From NCBI GenBank assembly GCA_903820285.1, contig CAIJGS010000314.1, forward strand, positions 1-39,120: a stretch of DNA of 39,120 nucleotides. The letters are read 5' to 3'. A model generated the notes under the pieces. It was not told the origin of the DNA and did not search any database. It worked only from the letters and a program-made list of their open reading frames with translations. The position numbers and the translations under genes are program-made. The stretch comes from an uncultured Verrucomicrobia subdivision 3 bacterium (GTDB lineage Bacteria; Verrucomicrobiota; Verrucomicrobiia; Limisphaerales; UBA11358). This document shows, in pieces, positions 1 through 8,538 of this stretch (positions are counted from its first letter, which is position 1; each line of letters begins with the position of its first letter).

Positions 1-923
<923 letters not shown>

Positions 924-936
924 GCGGTTGTTTCAT

Positions 937-973
937 GGCCGCGCCAGAACCGGTTCTGGCGCGGCCTTTTTTT
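937..973 (+). terminator. Rho-independent terminator of the aconitase gene
   Basis: A perfect 30-nt palindrome (937-966, arms beginning GGCCGCGCCAGAAC) is followed by seven T at 967-973. It lies 14 nt after the aconitase stop codon and before the rhomboid gene on the same strand, so it separates two transcription units. Confidence 0.9.
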
Positions 974-1038
974 GAGGTGGGACCGGGCACAGGGTTGGCG
1001 GAGGAGTTGTCTTGATTAAACCTTAATACCGTCGGGTC

Positions 1039-1902
1039 ATGACACCCATTACCATGTTGATACTCGTGGTCACCGGCGTGGCCACGTGGGCGGCTTTTCG
1101 CCGGCCCGACCTGCGCGAACGGTGGATTTTCAATCCCTACGCCATCCTTCGCCATGGCGAATATCCGCGCATGGTCACAAGCGCATTGATTCACGCCAAC
1201 TGGATGCATTTTGCCGGCAACGCCTACAGCCTTTACTGTTTTGGGCAGGCCCTCGAGATTTTGTACGGAGCCCGCTGCCTGCTGGTGATCTATCTGGCTT
1301 CGATTGTGGGTGGCTCGGCGCTGTCGCTCTTTCTTCACCGGCATCACGACTACCGCGCGCTGGGCGCCTCCGGCGGCGTTTGCGGCCTGATCTTTGCCTC
1401 CATCTTTTTGCTGCCGGGCGGCGGCATCGGCCTGTTCCTGATTCCGTTCGGCATCCCGGCGTATCTCTATGCGATCGTGTTTCTGGTGGTATCTTTCATC
1501 GCCCATCGCCGCCAAAAGGACCATGTGGGACATGACGCGCACCTGGGCGGGGCCATCGTGGGCCTGCTCACGGCGGCCTGCCTGTATCCCGAAATGATCT
1601 TCGCCGCACCGGCCATGTTCGCCACCGTGCTGATGCTCTCCGGGCTGATCCTGCTGGTGCTGATTTTTGATCCCTGGCACCGGCTGGAACGGCGGTTGCA
1701 ACCGGATAGCCCCGCCGACTTCGGGCCCGGCGGCGACGAGCGAACGCGTGATTACGCAGCGAACCGGACACGCCGCCTGAAAAAGGAAGAGATCGACCGC
1801 CTGCTCGACAAGGTGGCCGAAGGCGGCATCCAAAAATTGTCCACCGCCGAACGCAAACGCCTGGATGAACTCTCCAAAGAAGTTTACGGCCGCGCCAGTT
1901 GA
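1039..1902 (+). CDS. Rhomboid family intramembrane serine protease
   Basis: A 287-residue polytopic membrane protein with the rhomboid signature: HANWMHFAGN (His52, His57, Asn61) in the second hydrophobic region, the nucleophile Ser111 in GASGG, and the catalytic base His168 in DAHLGGA. Rhomboids cleave transmembrane helices inside the inner membrane; the substrate cannot be told from sequence. After the last helix, residues ~240-287 form a charged cytosolic tail (KKEEIDRLLDKVAEGG) of the kind found in many environmental rhomboids, with a helix rich in Lys, Glu and Leu. It starts at ATG 1039 with no Shine-Dalgarno sequence. It is isolated from aconitase by a terminator. Confidence 0.93.
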   Translation: MTPITMLILVVTGVATWAAFRRPDLRERWIFNPYAILRHGEYPRMVTSALIHANWMHFAGNAYSLYCFGQALEILYGARCLLVIYLASIVGGSALSLFLHRHHDYRALGASGGVCGLIFASIFLLPGGGIGLFLIPFGIPAYLYAIVFLVVSFIAHRRQKDHVGHDAHLGGAIVGLLTAACLYPEMIFAAPAMFATVLMLSGLILLVLIFDPWHRLERRLQPDSPADFGPGGDERTRDYAANRTRRLKKEEIDRLLDKVAEGGIQKLSTAERKRLDELSKEVYGRAS

Positions 1903-2024
1903 ATGCTGCCCGGATGGGCTGCCATAGCTGGTCGCAAAAGTGTAAGCAGTTCTACCACTTAGCCCTAATTCGGGCTTGAATTTGAGGAATGACTGTCCAT
2001 TATCTGGCAACCCTCAACCTTTTT

Positions 2025-3062
2025 ATGATCGAAATCAAGGTGCAATGTGACTGCGGCCAGAAGTTCAAATTTGATGTGGAGCCGGTCAATCAGCAGATGC
2101 CCTACGCGGTAACCTGCCCGATTTGCGGCCGGGATGGCACCGGCAAGGCCAATGCCATCTTGCAGCAAATGGCGCCACCAGCGCCAGTTACCGCCGAAGC
2201 TCCCGCCCCGGTCATCGCCATGGTCGCAGCCCCTGCCCCCGCTGCGCCCCGTTTGCGCATGAGCGCGCCCAGTCACGCCGCGGCTCCCGCCGAGGCCCCG
2301 GCGGCAGACGCCGCGATGGCGCCGCCGGCGATCACCGGGCTGGCGCGTCATCCCGGCGACACCACCGCCGCGCCCGTCAAAAAATCCAGCTTCGGCATGG
2401 CGCTGCTCGGCGCCTTGATTGGCACGCTGGCAGGCACGCTCGTTTATTTTCTGGTGCTGAAGTATTGCGATGTCCATTACCGGATTGTGGCCAAGTTCCT
2501 GGCCCTGGGCGTGGGCGGCCTGGCCGGCTGGCTGGCGGAGGTCATGGGCAAAGGCGAAGGCAGCAAGGAACTCGGCGGCATCACGGCGGTGCTGGTGCTG
2601 TGCGGCTTGATCGGCTCACAATATCTGATCGCCCTCGGCTGGTGGCACGAAGAGCTCGCGCTTTTTGGCCAGGGTGAAACCGCCTACAGCCTCAACGTGC
2701 AGTCAGCCAAACAGGTGGTGCAGGCCGTGCCCACCGGGTCGGAAACGGAGATCCGCAATTTCCTCGCGAAACAGGCATCGGAAGATGGCAACACGGTGAC
2801 TCCCGCAGCGGTCAGCGCGGACGACGTGAAAGAGTTTCATGACAAAACTCTTCCCCAAGACCAGGACCTCGCCAGCGGCAAAATGACGGAGGCGCAATAT
2901 GACGCACAGAATGACATTGATCCGGCGAAGGAAAAGGAGTCCCAAAAAAACGAGGAAGGTACTTTCAAGAGTGTCTTCCTGTTGCTGCTGATCAGCCGAT
3001 CCAACCTGATCGCCCTCGCCGGCGCTGCCGGGCTGGCGTACAAGCTGAGCACGAATGCGTAG
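2025..3062 (+). CDS. Zinc-ribbon membrane protein of unknown function
   Basis: Hypothetical protein of 345 residues from ATG 2025; an in-frame ATG at 1989 is also possible but has no well-spaced ribosome site. The N-terminus has a CDCG and a CPICG pair, a four-cysteine zinc ribbon, followed by ~70 residues rich in Ala and Pro (a flexible linker). Three hydrophobic helices follow (around GALIGTLAGTLVYFLVL, LALGVGGLAGWLAEV and VLVLCGLIGSQYLIAL), then a charged soluble part of ~100 residues, and a last hydrophobic segment near the C-terminus. The shape, a cytosolic metal ribbon tethered to a small membrane domain, is common in this phylum but I cannot name a role. Neighbours give no functional hint. 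Confidence 0.7.
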   Translation: MIEIKVQCDCGQKFKFDVEPVNQQMPYAVTCPICGRDGTGKANAILQQMAPPAPVTAEAPAPVIAMVAAPAPAAPRLRMSAPSHAAAPAEAPAADAAMAPPAITGLARHPGDTTAAPVKKSSFGMALLGALIGTLAGTLVYFLVLKYCDVHYRIVAKFLALGVGGLAGWLAEVMGKGEGSKELGGITAVLVLCGLIGSQYLIALGWWHEELALFGQGETAYSLNVQSAKQVVQAVPTGSETEIRNFLAKQASEDGNTVTPAAVSADDVKEFHDKTLPQDQDLASGKMTEAQYDAQNDIDPAKEKESQKNEEGTFKSVFLLLLISRSNLIALAGAAGLAYKLSTNA

Positions 3063-3097
3063 GGTCAGGCAATTGGCAACCATCGTCAGGTAAATTC

Positions 3098-3397
3098 ATG
3101 ACCGTACCACGCACAACCAAGGGAGGGACCCGGGGAAAGGTGTTCAGCGTGGTCGCCCGCCTGCGGATTAAAGATGCCGAATGTTTGCTGGCCAATCGCC
3201 GCAACAACGGGGCGATTTATCTGGCCGGTTACGCGGTGGAATGCCAGTTAAAGTACGCCTATTGCCAGAGAAAGGATTCCGTCTATCTGCCGGGAAATCT
3301 TGAGGTTCATGACTGGGACAGGCTGGTCAATGAGGCCGGGCTTCGGAAGGACATCAAAGCCCAGGCAAAAATGGAAGCATTTATTCCGCCCTCGTAG
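3098..3397 (+). CDS. HEPN-like domain protein, truncated by a frameshift
   Basis: A 99-residue product whose core (DAECLLANRRNNGAIYLAGY followed by AVECQLKYAY) matches the first helices of HEPN-domain proteins, a family that includes toxins, RNases and nucleotide-linked stress proteins. The reading stops at TAG 3395, but the remainder of a HEPN-type C-terminus continues in another frame to 3513. Adding one base around 3380-3390 would join the two parts into a ~138-residue protein, a normal HEPN length. So either the copy is broken or the base call is wrong. The next gene starts on an ATGA overlap with the restored stop codon, a sign of a formerly intact two-gene unit. The canonical R-X4-6-H RNase motif is not evident. 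Confidence 0.65.
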   Translation: MTVPRTTKGGTRGKVFSVVARLRIKDAECLLANRRNNGAIYLAGYAVECQLKYAYCQRKDSVYLPGNLEVHDWDRLVNEAGLRKDIKAQAKMEAFIPPS

Positions 3398-3513
3398 ATC
3401 AGTGGGGGCCGGGATTGAGATACCGGACGGCGGATTATTCCAGCCGCGAAGTGAACCGGCTTTACAACGAGTTGAACCAGCTTTATAAGTTCCTTAGCGA
3501 ATTAGTGCCATGA
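3389..3513 (+). pseudogene. Out-of-frame C-terminal part of the HEPN-like gene
   Basis: In the frame starting at 3388 the sequence reads ALVDQWGPGLRYRTADYSSR and then EVNRLYNELNQLYKFLSELV before TGA at 3511-3513. This is amphipathic, helix-rich and ends just where the next gene begins (ATG 3510). It continues the HEPN reading after a one-base loss between about 3380 and 3390. Confidence 0.6.
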
Positions 3514-3821
3514 GTGCGATTGCGACCAAAAAAATTACGGACAGTTTTCCCCGGGCCAAAATCAAGTCCGTGGTGCAAAACGTTTTACCCAAAGGTGCGA
3601 ATTTTCGCCTGTATGTGGTTGACTCCAAGATTGGCAAAATGAAAATCGTCCGGGTCGTGACGCCGGCATGGAAGACCCTTCAGCCCGCAGATCGCATTTT
3701 TCGAATAATTCAGGCGGCCAACGCCAACCTTTCCCCGGCCGAGCAGAATAACATTCTCCGTTTCAGCGTGCTGACGCCGGATGAATATAAAGACATCGTC
3801 GGCAACGGGTCTTTTTCGTAA
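3510..3821 (+). CDS. Small partner protein of the HEPN-like gene, unknown function
   Basis: A 103-residue protein, not recognised. It has an N-terminal helix-forming stretch, a central beta-rich part (FRLYVVDSKIGKMKIVRVV) and a C-terminal FSVLTPDEY segment. Its ATG overlaps the stop of the restored HEPN-like frame (ATGA at 3510-3513), implying translational coupling and a shared job. It lacks the GSxxxG...DxD motif of MNT nucleotidyltransferases, the usual HEPN partner, so it is not a standard HEPN/MNT pair. It converges with mnmE, ending 18 bp from its stop. Confidence 0.6.
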   Translation: MSAIATKKITDSFPRAKIKSVVQNVLPKGANFRLYVVDSKIGKMKIVRVVTPAWKTLQPADRIFRIIQAANANLSPAEQNNILRFSVLTPDEYKDIVGNGSFS

Positions 3822-3839
3822 CGGCGGCAGTCTGTCGTC

Positions 3840-5210
3840 TCACTTCCCCAGACAAAATGTGCTGAAGATGGAGTCGAGCAAATCTTCGGTGGTGGTCTTG
3901 CCAACAATTTCGCCGACGGCGGCGGCGGCTTCGCGAAGGTCGAGGGCGACGAGTTCCAGGGTGGCGGCGGCGCGCAGGGCTTCGGCTGCCGCGCGGGTGG
4001 CGGTGCGGCCGCGCAGTAGCGCCCCCTGATGCCGGGAGTTGATCATCACTTGGAGCAGACCGGTGTTGATCTCGCCGGCCCACACGAGTTCCTTGATGGC
4101 GTCTTTCAACGCTTCCAGCCCGGCCCCGCTCACGCAGCTCACATCCACGACGGGGGCTTTGAGGGTTTCCGGCAGCGCGAGGCGCACGGGCAAGTCGGTT
4201 TTGTTGCGGATGATGATGCGCTTCTTGCCGGCGAATTCGGTAAAGTAATTCAGGTCGGTTTCGGTGGCGGGGTCGCCGGCATCGAGCACGTGTAAAATCA
4301 GTTCGGCGGCCGCAAGGGAGGCGTGACTGCGGCGGATGCCTTCGCGCTCAATGTCATCGGTGCCTTCGCGCAGGCCGGCGGTGTCGATGAACACCACGGG
4401 CAGGCCGCGGATGTTGGCGGTTTCCTCGATGGTGTCGCGCGTGGTGCCGGGCACGGGCGAGACGATGGCGCGGTCGTGGCCGAGCAGCTGGTTCAGCAGG
4501 CTCGATTTCCCGGCGTTGGGCCGGCCGACAATCGCGGCCCGGATGCCGCGCCGCAGGATTTGGCCTTCGGTGGCGCTGCGCAGGAGTTCATCCATGAAGC
4601 GGACACCGTTGTCCAGGCGGGCGAGCAACTGATCCCGCGTGTCCGGCGCAATGTCCTCATCCGGAAAATCAATGTGCGCCTCCACGTGCGCCAGCGTGAG
4701 CATGAGGTCGTCGCGCAGCAGGTTGATGCGCGCGGAAAGTTTGCCGGCGAGCTGTTCGTTGGCGGCGGCGAGGGCGAGTTCGGTGCGCGAGTGGATGAGG
4801 TCGGCCACGGCTTCGGCCTGCGCGAGGTCGATGCGGCCGTTCAGAAAGGCGCGCCGGGTGAATTCGCCGGGCTCGGCCAGACGCGCACCATGGAGCAGCA
4901 GCGTATCGAGAATGAGCTTGGCGGGGAGAATGCCGCCGTGACAGGAAATTTCCACCGTGTCTTCGCGCGTGAAGGTGCGCGGGGCGCGCAGGACAGCGAG
5001 CAGGACTTCATCAATCACCTCGCCGGCGCGCAGGATTTTGCCGAATTGCAGGGTGTGCGAATCAGCGGCGGAAGGGAGACGATTGCGTTTGCCGGCGGGG
5101 ATAAAACATTTATCGGCAATGGCAAAGGCGCGGGGTCCGGACAGGCGCAGGACGGCCAGGCCGCCCTCACCGGGAGGGGTGGCAATGGCGGCGATGGTGT
5201 CGTCGAGCAT
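3840..5210 (-). CDS. mnmE: tRNA uridine-5-carboxymethylaminomethyl(34) synthesis GTPase MnmE
   Basis: A full-length 456-residue MnmE. With MnmG it installs the carboxymethylaminomethyl group on U34 of certain tRNAs in the cytoplasm. The N-terminal formyl-folate-binding domain (DTIAAIATPPGEGGLAVLRL) is followed by a helical domain into which the G domain is inserted: G1 at 229-236 (GRPNAGKS), the switch segment PGTTRDT, G3 DTAG at 276-279 and G4 NKTD at 336-339. The C-terminus ends FCLGK with the catalytic Cys453, as expected. The start at 5210 gives the conserved MLDDTIAAIATPPGEG N-terminus. No Shine-Dalgarno sequence is visible. It appears to be transcribed alone; the neighbouring minus-strand gene ends 67 bp upstream. 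Confidence 0.97.
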   Translation of the reverse strand: MLDDTIAAIATPPGEGGLAVLRLSGPRAFAIADKCFIPAGKRNRLPSAADSHTLQFGKILRAGEVIDEVLLAVLRAPRTFTREDTVEISCHGGILPAKLILDTLLLHGARLAEPGEFTRRAFLNGRIDLAQAEAVADLIHSRTELALAAANEQLAGKLSARINLLRDDLMLTLAHVEAHIDFPDEDIAPDTRDQLLARLDNGVRFMDELLRSATEGQILRRGIRAAIVGRPNAGKSSLLNQLLGHDRAIVSPVPGTTRDTIEETANIRGLPVVFIDTAGLREGTDDIEREGIRRSHASLAAAELILHVLDAGDPATETDLNYFTEFAGKKRIIIRNKTDLPVRLALPETLKAPVVDVSCVSGAGLEALKDAIKELVWAGEINTGLLQVMINSRHQGALLRGRTATRAAAEALRAAATLELVALDLREAAAAVGEIVGKTTTEDLLDSIFSTFCLGK

Positions 5211-5276
5211 AAGCCAAGTTAGCGTGGAGAGTCGGCGCGTGGCAAGGATGGGACACGCCCGGAACGGCGGTGCCGT

Positions 5277-5534
5277 TCAGACGTGGCGACAGTTGCCGAG
5301 CTGGTTTTCGGCGTCGCGGCCGGCCAGAAACAGGCTGGCCTTCTGGTAGCTGCGCTTGTGCAAATAGTGCAGCAGCATGGGGTCGGTGTTGCGCGGCAGC
5401 TGGGAGGTTAGGTCATCAATCCGCCGAAACAGGGGCATGAGATCGGGCTTGGGATTGGCGGTGGCCATGGATTTAACGGCCTGTTCGAGGTCGCCGAGAG
5501 CGGCGGCAATTTGCTGTTCCAAAGGGAGAGGCAT
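5277..5534 (-). CDS. Small hypothetical protein, charged/helical
   Basis: An 85-residue protein from ATG 5534 (a longer frame to 5585 overlaps the preceding gene and is less likely). No domain is recognised. The first half is an amphipathic helix (LEQQIAAALGDLEQAVKSM); the second half has a basic, aromatic segment (LLHYLHKRSYQKASLFLAG) and ends ENQLGNCRHV. It begins 7 bp after the stop of the Yip1-like gene on the same strand, so both are probably cotranscribed. The role is unknown. Confidence 0.65.
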   Translation of the reverse strand: MPLPLEQQIAAALGDLEQAVKSMATANPKPDLMPLFRRIDDLTSQLPRNTDPMLLHYLHKRSYQKASLFLAGRDAENQLGNCRHV

Positions 5535-5541
5535 GGGAAAC

Positions 5542-6168
5542 TTAGAAATGGACGCCGGGGAGAAAGGTCTTGATGTGGGCGGCAATGTGACGGATGTGCT
5601 GCATCAAATACAGCGCGGTCAGCAACCGGGCCAGACCGGTGACGAGGATGAGCACCATGGCTGTCATCAAATACAGGCCAAAGGCATGGGTGGGGTCCGG
5701 ATTCATCACCCGGGGCAGGCCCTGGTAAAGGATCCAGATGGAGAGGACGATCCCCGCGCCCCAGGTGGCCCACGGACTGATCTGTGGAAACGCATCGCCG
5801 AACCGGAGCAGAAACATCGGACTCAGCCCATAGGCGACCGCCGTAAACGACTCGCGAACCGTCGCCCGGGTGCGAAAAGTCTGGCCCATGATATTGACCA
5901 GCCGGGTGCATACAAAAACAATCAGGATGGAAAAAATCAGCTGGAACGCCTCGTAGAGAAGGATATCCGCCCGGGAAAATTCAATGGTCCGCCGGATGTC
6001 CGGATGAATGCGCCCCCAATGCTTCATGCCCGCACCTTCGACAGCGCATGCGATCAGCACCATGGGCAGCAGGTGCAAAAAGAAAATCCTTTTGACACTG
6101 CGCTGCGCCACCACAATCCGGTCCCAAGTCAGCTCGGTCTCAAAAATCAGGAAAAAAACCTTAATCAT
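5542..6168 (-). CDS. Yip1-like integral membrane protein
   Basis: A 208-residue polytopic membrane protein with about five hydrophobic helices (FLHLLPMVLIACAVEGAG, AFQLIFSILIVFVCTRLV, ESFTAVAYGLSPMFLLRF, WGAGIVLSIWILYQGL, YLMTAMVLILVTGLARLL). The VAYGLSPMFL segment and helix spacing match bacterial Yip1-domain proteins, a family without a clear biochemical role in bacteria. It is the first gene of a likely two-gene unit with the small protein that starts at 5534. An AT-rich region upstream (about 6180-6280) probably carries the promoter. Confidence 0.75.
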   Translation of the reverse strand: MIKVFFLIFETELTWDRIVVAQRSVKRIFFLHLLPMVLIACAVEGAGMKHWGRIHPDIRRTIEFSRADILLYEAFQLIFSILIVFVCTRLVNIMGQTFRTRATVRESFTAVAYGLSPMFLLRFGDAFPQISPWATWGAGIVLSIWILYQGLPRVMNPDPTHAFGLYLMTAMVLILVTGLARLLTALYLMQHIRHIAAHIKTFLPGVHF

Positions 6169-6467
6169 TCAATTTTATCCCGTCAGCATATCATCAAAGT
6201 CCGCTTTTTTCAATGAAAGGACGATGATATTTGGTTTATTTGTATTAATTATTAACAGCCAAAACCCACATTAAAAAAACCGAGGCCGGCCGAAAAATCC
6301 GGTCCTGCCGCCAAGCCATTCAGCCTGCCACAGGATTAAATCCGCCAGGCAGGTTTGACAGAAAAAAAACACCGGCGACCCTTCGGGCTTAAATCATTAT
6401 GGCAAAAGCGGGTGGTGGGCAATGAAATTCGCTTTCATCAACGGCTTGCGCCTGCTTAACTCAGGCT
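6169..6467. other. Divergent intergenic region between Yip1-like and FtsB-like genes
   Basis: About 300 bp without a gene, between oppositely directed genes. The part from ~6180 to 6290 is strikingly AT-rich compared with the flanks and is a good place for promoters in both directions. A TTGACA at 6355-6360 lies toward the FtsB-like gene but has no convincing -10 at the right distance. Near the FtsB-like gene, TTAACT ends 6 nt before its GTG. A short frame starting at ATG 6422 overlaps the FtsB-like gene and looks non-coding. Confidence 0.4.
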
Positions 6468-6794
6468 GTGAAAGTCAAAGTAGACACCGGGATCTGGAGT
6501 CGGCTCACCCAGGTGGTCGCGCTGCTCATTGCCGTGGCCATTCTGCTGATCGTGGCACGCGCCTACCTGCCCGTCATCCAGCAAAACGAGCGCATGCGCC
6601 GGGATATTCTCCGGCTCGATGCCGAGCTCCAGAAACAGGCGGAAACCTCCAAGCAGCTCCACGACGAAATGGATGCTCTGCGGAATGATCCCGGCACCAT
6701 CGAACGGCTGGCCCGGGAAAAGCTGGGCTATGCCCGCGCCGATGAAACGGTCATCCGCTTTGAACCGGCCGCCACCAACACCGTCCCCCGCTGA
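6468..6794 (+). CDS. FtsB/DivIC-type septum formation initiator protein
   Basis: A 108-residue bitopic protein: a short basic cytosolic tail, one transmembrane helix (residues ~12-32, VVALLIAVAILLIVARAYLP), then a coiled coil (~35-70, many Glu/Gln/Leu) and the family hallmark NDPGTIERLAREKLGYARADE. FtsB/DivIC proteins join the FtsL/FtsQ complex and help activate septal wall synthesis. The start is GTG 6468; a longer overlapping frame from 6422 encodes nothing plausible. The DCC-family gene follows after 20 bp on the same strand. Confidence 0.85.
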   Translation: MKVKVDTGIWSRLTQVVALLIAVAILLIVARAYLPVIQQNERMRRDILRLDAELQKQAETSKQLHDEMDALRNDPGTIERLAREKLGYARADETVIRFEPAATNTVPR

Positions 6795-6814
6795 TCTCCC
6801 AGCTCAAATATCGC

Positions 6815-7213
6815 GTGAAGAAACCCCAGCCCAGATACAAGCCCATCCATTCCGGCTGGATTCTCTATGACGACGCCTGCGGCATCTGCCGCCGACTGGC
6901 CCGGTTCTGGCAGAAACGCCTGCTGAAGCACGGCCTCGGCATCGCTCCGCTGCAGGCCCCTTGGGTGAAACAAAAGACGGGATTGAGCCAGTGGGCGTTG
7001 AAAAAAGATTTGCACCTGCTGCTGGACAACGGGGAGATTATCAAAGGGGCGGACACCTATCGCTACGCCCTGCGGTATATTACGTGGGCCCGGCCGGTAC
7101 ACCTGTTTGCGAATGCCCCGCTGGGCCGGCAGATCTTTGACTGGAGCTACCGGAAACTGGCGGACAACCGCCACCGGTTTTCCCGCTCCTGCGAGGTAAC
7201 CGAGGGGCCGTAA
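6815..7213 (+). CDS. DCC-family (DUF393) thiol-disulfide oxidoreductase-like protein
   Basis: A 132-residue protein with the DUF393 signature: the N-terminal YDDACGICRR motif (Cys22 and Cys25 in a thioredoxin-like CxxC), ALKKDLHLLLDNGEIIKGAD in the middle, and a C-terminal aromatic/basic helix that often associates with membranes. The family is predicted to have a thioredoxin-like fold; its substrate is not known. It starts at GTG 6815, 20 bp after the FtsB-like gene, so the two probably share a transcript. It converges on frr, with a terminator in the 63-bp gap serving frr. Confidence 0.85.
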   Translation: MKKPQPRYKPIHSGWILYDDACGICRRLARFWQKRLLKHGLGIAPLQAPWVKQKTGLSQWALKKDLHLLLDNGEIIKGADTYRYALRYITWARPVHLFANAPLGRQIFDWSYRKLADNRHRFSRSCEVTEGP

Positions 7214-7249
7214 AAATGAAACTGGCCGCCAACCGGAATTGGCAGCCAG
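7212..7249 (-). terminator. Rho-independent terminator of frr
   Basis: On the minus strand, arms CTGGC-T-GCCAA and TTGGC-G-GCCAG (7222-7249) form an ~11-bp stem around a 6-nt loop and are followed by T-rich sequence (A-rich 7212-7220 on the plus strand). It lies 28 bp past the frr stop codon. Confidence 0.7.
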
Positions 7250-7276
7250 AAAACTGCTACGCCAGCACTGCCAGCT

Positions 7277-7837
7277 TCAGACGGTGAGGATTTCTTTTTC
7301 CTTCGCGGCCAGGTGCTTGTCAATATTGCCGATATACTGATCGGTGAGTTTCTGCAGATCCTTTTCGGCCTGCTTCTGTTCGTCTTCGGTCACCCCGCTG
7401 TCCTTGCCGTGCTTTTTGAGCAAATCCATGGCATCGCGACGGACATGGCGGACAGCCACGCGGCTGTCTTCGGCCATCTTCTTGGTGATTTTGACAAATT
7501 CCAGGCGGCGCTCGGTGCTCAATTCCGGAAACGCGATGCGGATGATTTTGCCTTGGGTGACGGCCGAGAGCCCGAGGTTGGCCTTTTGAATGGCCTTTTC
7601 GATGGGCTGAATGGTGGTGTTATCCCACGGCTGCAACACCAGCATGCGGGGTTCCGGCGTGGTGATGGCTGCGAGCTCACGGATGCGCATCATGGAGCCA
7701 TAAACATCCACGAGAATGTTTTCCAAGAGCGAGGACGAGGCCTTGCCCGTGCGCACGCCGGCAAATTCATTTTGCACGACCTGCTCGGTCTTGATCATCT
7801 TTTCTTCCGCTTCCAGCAAAATTTCATCGGGTGACAT
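7277..7837 (-). CDS. frr: Ribosome recycling factor
   Basis: A 186-residue RRF, the standard length, which with EF-G splits post-termination ribosomes in the cytoplasm. Conserved parts are the N-terminal EEKMIKTEQVVQNEFAGVRT, the hinge region and LQPWDNTTIQPIEKAIQKAN, and the domain I return helices with ERRLEFVKITKKMAEDSRVA and VRHVRRDAMDLLKK. The start at 7837 (MSPDEILLEAEEK) fits the family; an in-frame upstream start would add six non-conserved residues. There is no Shine-Dalgarno sequence; a TATGCT hexamer (7845-7850, minus strand) ends 7 nt before the ATG, so the mRNA may be leaderless. The usual neighbours pyrH and tsf are absent here. Confidence 0.97.
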   Translation of the reverse strand: MSPDEILLEAEEKMIKTEQVVQNEFAGVRTGKASSSLLENILVDVYGSMMRIRELAAITTPEPRMLVLQPWDNTTIQPIEKAIQKANLGLSAVTQGKIIRIAFPELSTERRLEFVKITKKMAEDSRVAVRHVRRDAMDLLKKHGKDSGVTEDEQKQAEKDLQKLTDQYIGNIDKHLAAKEKEILTV

Positions 7838-7947
7838 ATGGGGGAGCATACCCAATTCCCGCCGGAGGGCGAAACAAAATTAAATGGCCCGTCGTCACCA
7901 GTTGCCAGCGGCGGAAATCTCTGTTCGGTGGCGCCCTAATGGCAACC

Positions 7948-8148
7948 ATGGCGCTGACTGCCCATTTTGATGGCGAGAAAGTTCCGTTTGATGAACCTTG
8001 CCAGCTTGAAGCCAATGCGCGGCTGGTGGTGGTGGTACTGCCGCCCGACGCCGAACGCCAGGCTTGGTCGCAGCTATCCGCCGGCCAGCTGGCGGGAGCC
8101 TATGGTACCAACGAGCCGGAATACACCGTCGCCGATCTGCGCTCATGA
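7948..8148 (+). CDS. Antitoxin-like small protein paired with MazF-like toxin
   Basis: A 66-residue protein (ATG 7948; an ATG at 7939 is also possible). Its N-terminal half looks like a swapped-hairpin type strand set (ALTAHFDGEKVPFDEPCQL), followed by a hydrophobic run LVVVVLPP and an acidic tail ending GTNEPEYTVADLRS that could bind the toxin. Its stop overlaps the toxin start (ATGA at 8145-8148), the usual arrangement of type II antitoxin-toxin genes. No DNA-binding domain can be assigned with confidence; the role is inferred mainly from the partner. Confidence 0.65.
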   Translation: MALTAHFDGEKVPFDEPCQLEANARLVVVVLPPDAERQAWSQLSAGQLAGAYGTNEPEYTVADLRS

Positions 8149-8504
8149 ACGAAGGCGACATCGCCCTCGCCCCGCTGCCCCAGGCCGATGGCCAGATCAA
8201 GAACCGTCCCGTTATTTTGCTGCGGCGGCTGCCGCCTTTCGGCGATTTTCCAGTTTGCGGCGTCAGCACTCAACCACACCAACGCGTGGCAGGCTTTGAC
8301 GAGGCGATCACACCGGGCGACCCGGAGTTTGCCGCCAGTGGACTCAAAGCAGCCTCGCTTATCCGGCCGGGTTTTCTCGCGGTGCTGCCGGGCTCCGCCC
8401 TGCTTGGTAAAATCGGTTCTCTGGCAGCCGAACGTCATTTCCGCCTCCTGGCCAACCTTTGCCGCCATCTCAGTTTGCCGCAGCAACCCGTTGCCAAGAA
8501 GTAA
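8145..8504 (+). CDS. MazF/PemK-like type II toxin
   Basis: A 119-residue protein starting at ATG 8145, overlapping the stop of the upstream gene by the ATGA arrangement. The N-terminus has the MazF/PemK pattern: EGDIALAPLPQADGQIKNRP, then VILLRRLP and FPVCGVSTQ. MazF proteins are SH3-like endoribonucleases that cut mRNA when the antitoxin is lost. The C-terminal half (ASLIRPGFLAVLPGSALLGK, then helix) also fits the family's GLL-x-SVIR-like region loosely. Longer upstream frames run through the antitoxin and are not used. Whether the catalytic residues are intact cannot be judged by eye. Confidence 0.75.
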   Translation: MNEGDIALAPLPQADGQIKNRPVILLRRLPPFGDFPVCGVSTQPHQRVAGFDEAITPGDPEFAASGLKAASLIRPGFLAVLPGSALLGKIGSLAAERHFRLLANLCRHLSLPQQPVAKK

Positions 8505-8538
8505 CCGAGCGGAGGCATCCGTGTCTTGAACAATGCCG

